The notes under the pieces: generated by a model
Told to the model about the DNA's origin: nothing
The model's database searches: none
The model's input: the letters and a program-made list of their open reading frames with translations, nothing else
Translations under genes and position numbers: made by a program
Shown: positions 30,101 to 42,100 of the stretch, piece by piece
Position numbering within the stretch: position 1 is the first letter of the stretch
Layout: the number at the start of each line of letters is the position of its first letter
Assembly (NCBI GenBank): GCA_004431415.1
Contig: QPMI01000043.1
Location: 1-64,000, forward strand
Length of the DNA stretch: 64,000 bases
Direction of reading: 5' to 3'
From: Cyanophora paradoxa
Taxonomy: Eukaryota > Glaucocystophyceae > Cyanophorales > Cyanophoraceae

Positions 30101-33100
30101 AGTTCGAGCTGGGGCTGGCGGACTTCGTGCAGCGGTGGGAGGCCTTCGGGTGGCCCCACAAGATCGGCGTCGCCTGCGAGCAGGTCGAGCTGCTCCTCGA
30201 GAAGGACCGCGAGAAGTTCCTCCACGAGATGGAGGGCGAGCAGGACGCCTTCGAGAAGACCGTCTCCGAGCTCGCCGTCAAGGGCCCGTCCCCCCGCCCC
30301 CCCGCCCCGCCCCGCCCCGCCCCGCCCCGCCCCGGCGCGCCGCGCCGCGCTGACGCCCCCTCCCCCGCGCAGTGGACGGGTTCGCGCAGTACCGGGACAT
30401 GGCGAAGGTGAAGCAGGTCTCGGCGATCGTGAAGGGGATCCAGAAGCAGCTCAAGGAGTGCGAGGGAAGGCGCAGCAGTTCAACTCCCGCGAGTCCCTCT
30501 TCGGCAAGCCCGTCACCCAGTACGAGCAGCTCGCGAAGATCGGGAAGGACTTCACGCCCTTCGCCGACCTCTGGAACACGGCGGCGGACTGGCAGGACTG
30601 GTACCGGGCGTGGTACGACGGGCCCTTCACGGAGCTCGACGCGGACGCGGTGGACAAGAACCTGACCGAGGCGACGCGGACGATGTTCAAGGCGACGAAG
30701 CACTTCAAGGACGTGCCCGGCTGCCTCGCCATCGCCACCAAGCTCCGCACCGAGATGGAGGCCTTCCGCGTCTTCGTCCCCGTCGTGCAGGGCCTGCGCA
30801 ACCCCGGCATGCGCGACCGCCACTGGGAGGAGCTCACGGAGAACCTCGGCTTCGCGCTGCGCCCCGACGAGACCTTCACGCTCCGCAAGGCCACCATGGA
30901 CCTCAAGCTGCACGAGAAGGCGACGCTGGAGATCATCCAGAAGGTGGCCGAGAAGGCCGTCAAGGAGTACGCCATCGAGACGGCCCTCGACAAGATGCTC
31001 GGGCTCTGGCAGCCGCAGCACTTCGAGGCGCACCACTACCGCGAGACCGGCACCTATGTCATGAAGCTCTCCGACGAGATCAACACGCTCCTCGACGACC
31101 ACATCGTGCTCACCCAGCAGTACTCCGTGCGCCCGCGCCTCTCCCGGCGGCTCCGCCTCGCCTCCCGGCGCCTCCTCTGCTTGCCTCCTCGACCGCTGAC
31201 GGCGGGGCCCCGGGCGGGGCGGGCAGTTCTCGCCGTACAAGAAGCCGCTGGAGGAGCGGATCGCGGCGTGGGAGAAGAAGCTGCGGTACATGCAGGACGT
31301 GCTCTCCGAGTGGCTCACCTGCCAGCGCAACTGGATGTACCTCCAGCCCATCTTCGACTCGGAGGACATCAACCGGCAGCTGCCGACCGAGGGAAGCGCT
31401 TCGCCAACGTGGACCGGACGTGGCGCAAGATCATGAAGGCGCTGAAGGAGCAGACGCACGTGCTGACCTTCACCGAGGACCAGACCCTCCTCGAGACCTT
31501 CCAGAAGTGCAACGAGGACCTCGAGCGCGTCCAGAAGGTGCCCCCCCGCCCCCATCCCCACCCCCCTCCCCGCCCCCCGCCCGCCCCGCGCCTCGGCCGA
31601 CGGCGACGGTGCGCAGAACCTGGCGGACTACCTGGAGACGAAGCGGGCGGCCTTCGCGCGCTTCTACTTCCTCTCGAACGACGAGCTGATCTCCATCCTG
31701 AGCCAGACGAAGGACCCGCTGGCGGTGCAGCCGCACCTGCGCAAGTGCTTCGAGGCGATCGCGGAGCTCAAGTTCAACGCGGACACGTCGATGTCCTCGA
31801 TGTTCTCGGCGGAGCGGGAGGAGATCCCGTTCGTGGAGAAGGTCTTCCCCAAGGGCAACGTGGAGCACTGGCTGCTCGAGGTGGAGAAGATGATGAAGCG
31901 CTCCATCCGGGACGTGCTCAAGCGCGCGCTCGCCGACTACACCGCCACGCCCCGCGCCGACTTCGTCCTCAAGTGGCCCGGCCAGATCGTCCTCGCCGGC
32001 ACCCAGACCTACTGGACGCGCGGCGTCGAGGAGGCCCTCGGCGAGCGCGGCCTCGACGGCGTCAAGGCCTTCTACGAGACGCAGCTCGGGCAGCTGCGCG
32101 AGCTCACGGTGCTCGTGCGGCAGCCCCTCACCAAGCTCCAGCAGAAGACCATGGCCGCCCTCATCGTCATGGAGGTGCCGCCCCGCCCCGCCCCGCTCTG
32201 CGTTGCGCGCGCGGCCGGCGGCCTCTGACGGCGGCGGGGCCAGGTGCACGCGCGCGACGTGGTGGAGAAGCTGATCGACGTCAAGGTGGGCAGCGTCGGG
32301 GACTTCGAGTGGGTGAGCCAGCTGCGCTACTACTGGGAGGACGACTGCATCGTCCGCATGGTCCAGTGCACCTTCCCCTACGGCTACGAGTACCTCGGCA
32401 ACACCGTGCGCCGCCCCCGCCCCCCGCCCCGCCCCCGGGCGACCCCGCCGCCGGCGCCGCCTCACGGCCCCGCGCCGGCGCGCAGTCGCGGCTGGTGATC
32501 ACGCCGCTGACGGACCGGTGCTACATGACGCTCATGGGGCGCTCCACCTGCACCTTGGCGGCGCCCCCGCCGGCCCCGCCGGCACGGGCAAGACCGAGTC
32601 CACCAAGGACCTCGCCAAGGCTCTCGCCAAGCAGTGCGTCGTCTTCAACTGCTCCGACGGCCTCGACTACAAGGCCATGGGCAAGTTCTTCAAGGGGCTC
32701 GCCACCGCCGGCGCCTGGGCCTGCTTCGACGAGTTCAACCGCACGCCCCGCACGGCGGCCCTGCGCGAGGAGCTCGCCGAGCAGCTCACGGCGCCCCTCT
32801 TCCTCCTCGACCTCCTCCCGAAGCGCCTCGACGCGCCGGCCGCGGAGGCCGCGCCCTCCTCCCCCGCCCCTCCCCCCGCCGAGGGCGAGCCCGCCCAGCA
32901 CCACCACCACCACCACGAGTCCAAGCCCGCCGCCGAGGGACACCCGCCCCCCGCCGACGGCGAGAAGGCGGCGCCCGCTCCCGCGGCGGCGGCGGGGGCC
33001 GGGGGCGGCATGGTCCTGGGGTACAGCGTGCCGCCGGAGCGGTTCGTGGACGTGGCGGCGCGGGTCATCGACGAGGCGCTGGAGCGGCTGATGGGCGTCC

Positions 33101-36100
33101 CCGCCGTCGAGGCCCCGCCGGCCCCGGGCGAGAAGCCGCCCGGCCCAACGACCGCAAGATGCTCGGCAGCGTCGCCCCCGGGGAGGAGGTCGTGGAGGAG
33201 GCGAAGCGGCGGGTGGCGGCGGCCGTGGGCGCGCGATCGAGCCGCTGCGGGCGTACCTGCAGCAGTACGACCCGCTCCTCGAGTTCGTGTCGCTGGACGT
33301 GGAGGCGCACATGGCGGAGGTCGAGGCCCGCTCGCCCCCGCTCGCCGACCTCAAGGAGAAGCTCCTCCAGCACGCCGCCGCCCGCGCCGAGCTCGAGCAG
33401 CGCATCCCCCTCTCCCTCGCCGTCGGCGCCTTCCAGGTCAACTGCAGCGCTGTCCGCAGCCTCCTCGTCGGCAAGCACACCCGCATCATCCAGCTCTGTG
33501 CGCGCGCGCCCCGCCTCGGCCCGCCCCGCCATGCGCCCCCGCCCCGCTCACGCCGCGCCCCTCGGCGCCGCAGTGCTGCAGCTGGTGGCGAAGAAGGCCC
33601 GGGCGCTGGCGGAGGGGGTGATCGGGGAGTTCGCGGGGATGCACGAAAAGCTCAAGGCGCGGCCGACGAACATCGAGAAGGTCACCGAGATGCGCGAGTA
33701 CATCGCCAGCATCCCCGAGTCGGCCGGCAAGGTCCGCCCCTCCCCCTCTGCTTCGTTCGCGGGTGGGTCGAGCCGCGGCTCACCGGGGGGCGCGGGGGAA
33801 GGTGGCGGGGACGATCGAGGAGATGATGACGCACTTCGACCTGCTGGAGGAGTTCAAGTTCGAGCTGGGGCTGGCGGACTTCGTGCAGCGGTGGGAGGCC
33901 TTCGGGTGGCCCCACAAGATCGGCGTCGCCTGCGAGCAGGTCGAGCTGCTCCTCGAGAAGGACCGCGAGAAGTTCCTCCACGAGATGGAGGGCGAGCAGG
34001 ACGCCTTCGAGAAGACCGTCTCCGAGCTCGCCGTCAAGGGCCCGTCCCCCCGCCCCCCCGCCCCGCCCCGCCCCGCCCCGCCCCGCCCCGGCGCGCCGCG
34101 CCGCGCTGACGCCCCCTCCCCCGCGCAGTGGACGGGTTCGCGCAGTACCGGGACATGGCGAAGGTGAAGCAGGTCTCGGCGATCGTGAAGGGGATCCAGA
34201 AGCAGCTCAAGGAGTGCGAGGGGAAGGCGCAGCAGTTCAACTCCCGCGAGTCCCTCTTCGGCAAGCCCGTCACCCAGTACGAGCAGCTCGCGAAGATCGG
34301 GAAGGACTTCACGCCCTTCGCCGACCTCTGGAACACGGCGGCGGACTGGCAGGACTGGTACCGGGCGTGGTACGACGGGCCCTTCACGGAGCTCGACGCG
34401 GACGCGGTGGACAAGAACCTGACCGAGGCGACGCGGACGATGTTCAAGGCGACGAAGCACTTCAAGGACGTGCCCGGCTGCCTCGCCATCGCCACCAAGC
34501 TCCGCACCGAGATGGAGGCCTTCCGCGTCTTCGTCCCGTCGTGCAGGGCCTGCGCAACCCCGGCATGCGCGACCGCCACTGGGAGGAGCTCACGGAGAAC
34601 CTCGGCTTCGCGCTGCGCCCCGACGAGACCTTCACGCTCCGCAAGGCCACCATGGACCTCAAGCTGCACGAGAAGGCGACGCTGGAGATCATCCAGAAGG
34701 TGGCCGAGAAGGCCGTCAAGGAGTACGCCATCGAGACGGCCCTCGACAAGATGCTCGGGCTCTGGCAGCCGCAGCACTTCGAGGCGCACCACTACCGCGA
34801 GACCGGCACCTATGTCATGAAGCTCTCCGACGAGATCAACACGCTCCTCGACGACCACATCGTGCTCACCCAGCAGTACTCCGTGCGCCCGCGCCTCTCC
34901 CGGCGGCTCCGCCTCGCCTCCCCGGCGCCTCCTCTGCTTGCCTCCTCGACCGCTGACGGCGGGGCCCCGGGCGGGGCGGGCAGTTCTCGCCGTACAAGAA
35001 GCCGCTGGAGGAGCGGATCGCGGCGTGGGAGAAGAAGCTGCGGTACATGCAGGACGTGCTCTCCGAGTGGCTCACCTGCCAGCGCAACTGGATGTACCTC
35101 CAGCCCATCTTCGACTCGGAGGACATCAACCGGCAGCTGCCGACCGAGGGGAAGCGCTTCGCCAACGTGGACCGGACGTGGCGCAAGATCATGAAGGCGC
35201 TGAAGGAGCAGACGCACGTGCTGACCTTCACCGAGGACCAGACCCTCCTCGAGACCTTCCAGAAGTGCAACGAGGACCTCGAGCGCGTCCAGAAGGTGCC
35301 CCCCCGCCCCCCATCCCCACCCCCCCTCCCCGCCCCCCGCCCCGCCCCGCGCCTCGGCCGACGGCGACGGTGCGCAGAACCTGGCGGACTACCTGGAGAC
35401 GAAGCGGGCGGCCTTCGCGCGCTTCTACTTCCTCTCGAACGACGAGCTGATCTCCATCCTGAGCCAGACGAAGGACCCGCTGGCGGTGCAGCCGCACCTG
35501 CGCAAGTGCTTCGAGGCGATCGCGGAGCTCAAGTTCAACGCGGACACGTCGATGTCCTCGATGTTCTCGGCGGAGCGGGAGGAGATCCCGTTCGTGGAGA
35601 AGGTCTTCCCCAAGGGCAACGTGGAGCACTGGCTGCTCGAGGTGGAGAAGATGATGAAGCGCTCCATCCGGGACGTGCTCAAGCGCGCGCTCGCCGACTA
35701 CACCGCCACGCCCCGCGCCGACTTCGTCCTCAAGTGGCCCGGCCAGATCGTCCTCGCCGGCACCCAGACCTACTGGACGCGCGGCGTCGAGGAGGCCCTC
35801 GGCGAGCGCGGCCTCGACGGCGTCAAGGCCTTCTACGAGACGCAGCTCGGGCAGCTGCGCGAGCTCACGGTGCTCGTGCGGCAGCCCCTCACCAAGCTCC
35901 AGCAGAAGACCATGGCCGCCCTCATCGTCATGGAGGTGCCGCCCCGCCCCGCCCCGCTCTGCGTTGCGCGCGCGGCCGGCGGCCTCTGACGGCGGCGGGG
36001 CCAGGTGCACGCGCGCGACGTGGTGGAGAAGCTGATCGACGTCAAGGTGGGCAGCGTCGGGGACTTCGAGTGGGTGAGCCAGCTGCGCTACTACTGGGAG

Positions 36101-39100
36101 GACGACTGCATCGTCCGCATGGTCCAGTGCACCTTCCCCTACGGCTACGAGTACCTCGGCAACACCGTGCGCCGCCCCCGCCCCCCGCCCCGCCCCCGGG
36201 CGACCCCCGCCGCCGGCGCCGCCTCACGGCCCCGCGCCGGCGCGCAGTCGCGGCTGGTGATCACGCCGCTGACGGACCGGTGCTACATGACGCTCATGGG
36301 GGCGCTCCACCTGCACCTTGGCGGCGCCCCCGCCGGCCCCGCCGGCACGGGCAAGACCGAGTCCACCAAGGACCTCGCCAAGGCTCTCGCCAAGCAGTGC
36401 GTCGTCTTCAACTGCTCCGACGGCCTCGACTACAAGGCCATGGGCAAGTTCTTCAAGGGGCTCGCCACCGCCGGCGCCTGGGCCTGCTTCGACGAGTTCA
36501 ACCGCATCGACATCGAAGTGCTCTCCGTCATTGCCCAGCAGATCCTCACCATCCAGCAGGCCATCATCGTTAACGTGCGCCGCCCCGCCCGCCCGCGCGC
36601 GCGCCGGCGCCTTCGCCCGCCAACCCGCGGCGCGCAGGCGAAGACGTTCGACTTCGAGGGGTCGACGATCGCGCTGGACCCGACCTGCGCCGTCTTCATC
36701 ACCATGAACCCGGGCTACGCGGGGCGCACCGAGCTCCCCGACAACCTCAAGGCCCTCTTCCGCCCCATGTCCATGATGGTCCCCGACTACGCCCTCATCG
36801 CCGAGATCCGCCTCTTCTCGTTCGGCTTCGACCGGCCCAAGCCGCTCGCCCAGAAGCTCGTCTCCACGTTCCGCCTCTCGTCGGAGCAGCTCTCGTCGCA
36901 GGACCACTACGACTTCGGCATGCGCGCAGTGAACACGGTCATCCAGGCGGCCGGCATCCTGAAGCGGGACCACCCGACGATGGACGAGGACGAGCTGCTG
37001 CTGCGCGCCCTGCGCGACTCGAACAAGCCCAAGTTCCTGCAGGAGGACATCGTCCTCTTCAACGGCATCATCTCCGACCTCTTCCCGGGGACGCGCGAGC
37101 CCGAGGCCTCGTACCCGGCCCTCGAGGGCCACCTCAAGGACGTCATCGCCAAGCACCACTTCCAGGCCGTCGACGAGTTCATCCTCAAGTGCATCCAGTG
37201 CGTCCAGCCCGCTTGTTTTGCGCCTCCCTCCCCCGCGCTCGCCCGCGCGCCGCCCCTGACGCGACGGCAGGCTGTACGAGATGACGGTTGTGCGGCACGG
37301 GATGATGCTCGTCGGGCCGACGGGGGGCGGCAAGACGAAGATCCTGCGGTGCCTGCAGGAGGCGATGTCGCTCTGCAAGGGCACCGAGGGCTTCGAGCAC
37401 GTCCGCGTCTACGTCTGCAACCCCAAGTCCATCACCCAGAACCAGCTCTACGGCTCCTTCGACCTCCAGACGGCGCGCCCCGCCCGCCCCCGCTCTCCCC
37501 GCGCCCCGCCGCCCGCCCTGACGGGGCGCCGCAGGGCGAGTGGACGGACGGCATCGCGGCGACGCTGATCCGGCACATCTCGCACCCCGACACGGAGGAG
37601 ACGGGCGTGAAGCAGAACGAGATCAAGTGGATGGTCTTCGACGGGCCCGTCGACGCCGTCTGGATCGAGAACATGAACACGGTGTTGGACGACAACAAGA
37701 AGCTCTGCCTCAACTCGGGGGAGATCATCCCGCTGGCGGAGAACAACCGGATCATGTTCGAGGTGGAGGACCTGGCGGTCGCGTCGCCGGCGACGGTCTC
37801 CCGCTGCGGCATGATCTACGTCGAGCCGATGTACCTCCTCCCCTCGGAGCGCGAGCCGCAGCGCGCCGCCGAGTGCCCCATGCTCAAGTCCTGGCTCCAG
37901 ACGGCGCACGCCAACATCGCCCCCTACGCGGAGAAGATCTCCGTCCTCTTCAACACCTACGTCTCCCCCGCGCTCTTCTTCGTGCGGCGCAACCTGAAGG
38001 AGCCGGTGCCGACGGTGGCCCCGAACAACATCCTCTCCTTCCTCAAGCTCTTCAACTGCATGCTGGTACCCTTCACGAAGCCGGCCCACGGGCACGAGGA
38101 GGTCGACAAGGCCCTCCTCGACAAGCTCTCCGGCCTCCTCGAGCCCCTCTTCGTCTTCTCCCTCATCTGGTCCCTGGGCGCCACCTGCGACGCCGAGGGC
38201 CGCCGCCAGTTCTCCCAGTGGCTCCGCGAGCGCATGCGCGACGCGGCGGCCAAGATGCTGCTCCCGCCCCGCGGCCTCGTCTACGACTACTGCATCGACT
38301 ACCAGAAGAGCCAGTGGGTCGGCTGGATGGAGACCATCCCCGAGTTCCAGTGCGCCCGCCCCCGCGCCGGCGCCGGCGCCGCCTCTCCCGCCTGCCGGCG
38401 GCGCGCGAGCTGCAGCTGACGCGGCGCCCGCTCCGCCGGCAGGATCGACCCGAAGATCAACTTCCAGCGGCAGTTCGCAGAGATCATCGTGCCGACGATC
38501 GACTCGGTGCGGAGCACGAGCCTCCTGGAGACGCTGGTCGCCTCGCACTGCCACATGCTCGCCGTGGGGCCGACGGGGACGGGCAAGTCGGCGAACATCT
38601 CCCTCAAGCTGAAGACGGGGCTCGACGCCAAGTTCGAGCCCATCTTCCTCACCTTCTCCGCCCAGACCTCCGCCAACATGACCCAGGGTGCGCCCCGCCC
38701 CGCCCCGCCCCGCCGCGAGCCCGGCGCCCCCGTCGCGCCGCCCGCCGACGGCCGCGGCGCAGACATCCTGGACAGCAAGTTCGAGAAGCGGCGGCAGGGG
38801 AAGGACAGGGACACGGGGCTGGACTACACCGTGTGGGGCCCCGTGCTGGGCAAGCAGTTCGTCATCTTCATCGACGACATGAACATGCCGAAGCGGGAGG
38901 TCTACGGCGCGCAGCCGCCCATTGAGCTCCTGCGGCAGTGGATGGACCACAAGGGCTGGTACGACCGCAAGACCCTCAAGTTCCGGGTCGTGGACGACAT
39001 CACGATGGTGGGGGCGATGGGCCCGCCGGGCGGCGGCCGCAACCCCGTCACGAACCGCCTCGTGCGGCACTTCAACGTCGTCTCGTTCACGGAGATGGAG

Positions 39101-42100
39101 GACTCGTCGCTGGGCCGCATCTTCAACACCATCACGGACGCCTTCCTGGGGCGCGGCTTCGCGGAGGGCGTGCAGCGGCTCGGCCCGAAGCTCGTCGAGG
39201 CGACCATCGCCGTGTACAACGCGGCCTGCAAGGGCCTCCTCCCGACCCCCTCCAAGTCGCACTACACGTTCAACCTGCGCGACGTCTCCAAGGTCATCCA
39301 GGGCCTCCTCATGGCGGACGGGCGCAAGGTGGCGGAGCCGGTGCAGTTCATCCGCCTCTGGGCGCACGAGAGCGCGCGTGTCTTCCGGGACCGCCTCGTG
39401 GACTCGACGGACGCGGCCTGGTTCGACGCGCTGGTGCGGGAGCAGATCGAGACGATCATGGGCGTCGAGTACAAGGCGGTCGTCACCTCGCCGCGCCTCA
39501 TCTACGGCGACTTCATGGTCCCCGGGGCGGACCCGCGCACGTACGACGAGATCAGCGACATGGAGAAGCTGAAGCGGATCGTGGAGGAGTACCTGGACGA
39601 GTACAACAACATCAACATGCCGATGAAGCTCGTCATGTTCCTGGACGCCATCGAGCACGTCTCCCGCATCGCCCGCGTCCTCCGCCAGCCCCAGGGCAAC
39701 TGCCTCCTCCTCGGCGTCGGCGGCTCCGGCCGCCAGTCCCTCTCCCGCCTCGCGACGTACATCTCCGAGTACTCCATCTTCCAGATCGAGATCTCGAAGA
39801 ACTACCGCCTCGCCGAGTGGCGCGAGGACCTCAAGAGGCTCCTCAAGACGGCCGGCCTCGAGGGCAAGCCCGTCGTCTTCCTCTTCTCCGACACGCAGAT
39901 CGTCTCGGAGGCGTTCCTCGAGGACATCAACAACCTGCTCAACAGCGGGGACGTCCCCAACATGTTCCGCGACGACGACCTCGGCGTCATCTTCGAGAAG
40001 ATGACGCCCCTGCTGCAGGCGGCCGGCGCGACCGTCTCCAAGACGAACCTCTACGCCGCCTTCGTGCAGCGCGTGCGGGCCAACCTCCACATCGTCCTCT
40101 GCATGTCCCCCATCGGCGACGCCTTCCGGAACCGCCTGCGGATGTTCCCGTCGCTGGTGAACTGCTGCACGATCGACTGGTTCCACCCGTGGCCCGACGA
40201 GGCGCTGAAGAGCGTGGCGTACGACTTCTTCCAGGACGTGCCCGTCTCGGACGCCGTCAAGAGCGGCGTCGTGGAGATGTGCGGCAAGGTGCACCTCTCC
40301 GTCGAGCGCAAGAGCCACGAGTACCTCTCGGAGCTGCGGCGGCACAACTACGTGACGCCGACGTCGTACCTGGAGCTGCTGCAGGCCTTCCGGCAGCTGT
40401 ACGGGGAGCGGGGGCGGGAGATCGCGGAGAAGAAGTCGCGGTACCAGGTGGGCCTGGACAAGCTGCAGCACACGCAGGGGATCGTGGACACCCTCCAGAA
40501 GCAGCTCGAGGCGGCCAAGCCGCAGCTCGAGGAGACCATGAAGATGGTCGAGCAGCAGCAGGTCCAGATCGCCGCCGACAAGGAGCAGGCCGCCGTCGTC
40601 CAGGAGGAGGCCGCCAAGGCCGAGGCCGAGGCCAAGTCGAAGCAGGAGGAGTGCCAGTCGATCAAGGACAGCGCGCAGTCGGACCTCGACAAGGCGCTCC
40701 CCGCGCTCGAGGCCGCCGTCAAGTGCCTCTCGAAGCTCGACAAGTCGCAGATCGTCGAGGTCAAGGCGCTGAAGAAGCCGCCGGAGGGCGTGAAGACGGT
40801 GATGAAGGCGGTCTGCATCATGATGCAGGTCAAGCCGGTCAAGATGAACGACCCGGAGAACCCGATGGGGAAGAAGATCGACGACTACTGGGGCCCCGCC
40901 CAGAAGCTGCTCAGCGACCTCGGCCCCGACAAGTTCAAGGAGGAGCTCATCAACTTCGACAAGGACAACATCCCCAAGGACGTCATCCAGAAGGTGGACC
41001 CCATCTGCGCCGACCCGACCTTCGAGCCGAACGAGATCCGCAAGGTCTCCGTCGCCTGCGAGGCCATGTGCATGTGGACGCACGCGATGCGCACCTACTA
41101 CTACGTCTCCCTCGAGGTCGAGCCGAAGCGGCAGAAGCTGGCGCAGGCCGAGTCGGAGCTCAAGGTGGTGACGGACATGCTGGACCAGGCGCAGGCGAAG
41201 CTCGCCGCCGTCAACAAGCGCATCGCCGACCTCGAGGCCGCCTACGACGCCGCCATCAAGAAGAAGGAGGAGCTCGAGACGGAGGTCGCCCGCTGCACCG
41301 TCCAGCTCGGCAACGCCACGAAGCTCATCTCGGGGCTCGGCGGCGAGGCGACGCGCTGGCGCGAGGCGGTGGCGAACCTGGAGCGGGACGAGGGCTGGCT
41401 CGTGGGGGACGCCCTCCTCTCGGCGGCCGCCCTCTCCTACCTCGGGCCCTTCGTCGCCTCGTACCGCGAGGCGCTCCTCTCCGACTGGGTCGGCGCCATG
41501 GCCGAGTACTCCATCCCGAGCTCCCCCAAGCCCTCCATCCTCCACACCCTCGGCGACGCCGTCCTCATCCGCCAGTGGGCCCTCTGCGGCCTCCCCTCGG
41601 ACAACTTCTCCGTGGAGAACGGGATCATCATGAGCAAGGCGCGGCGCTGGCCGCTCCTCATCGACCCGCAGGGGCAGGCGAACAAGTTCATCAAGAGCCT
41701 GGAGGCGGCGAACCAGCTCAAGGTGATCAAGGCGAGCGACTCGGGCAAGAAGATCCAGCAGACGCTCGAGATCGGCGTCCGCATGGGCACCCCCGTGCTC
41801 CTCGAGAACGTCGGCGAGGCGCTGGACCCGATGCTGGAGCCCGTGCTGCTGAAGCAGACGTACAAGGACAACACGGGGACGATCGTGATCAAGATCGGCG
41901 ACAGCGTGATCCCGTACGCCGACTCGTTCCGCTTCTACATCACGACGGTGCTGCCGAACCCGCACTACTCGCCCGAGGTCTCCGTCAAGGTCACCCTCCT
42001 CAACTTCACCATCACCCCCGACGGCCTCGAGGAGCAGCTCCTCGGCATCGTCGTCGAGAAGGAGCGCCCCGACCTCGCCGCCAAGAAGAGCGACCTCGTC

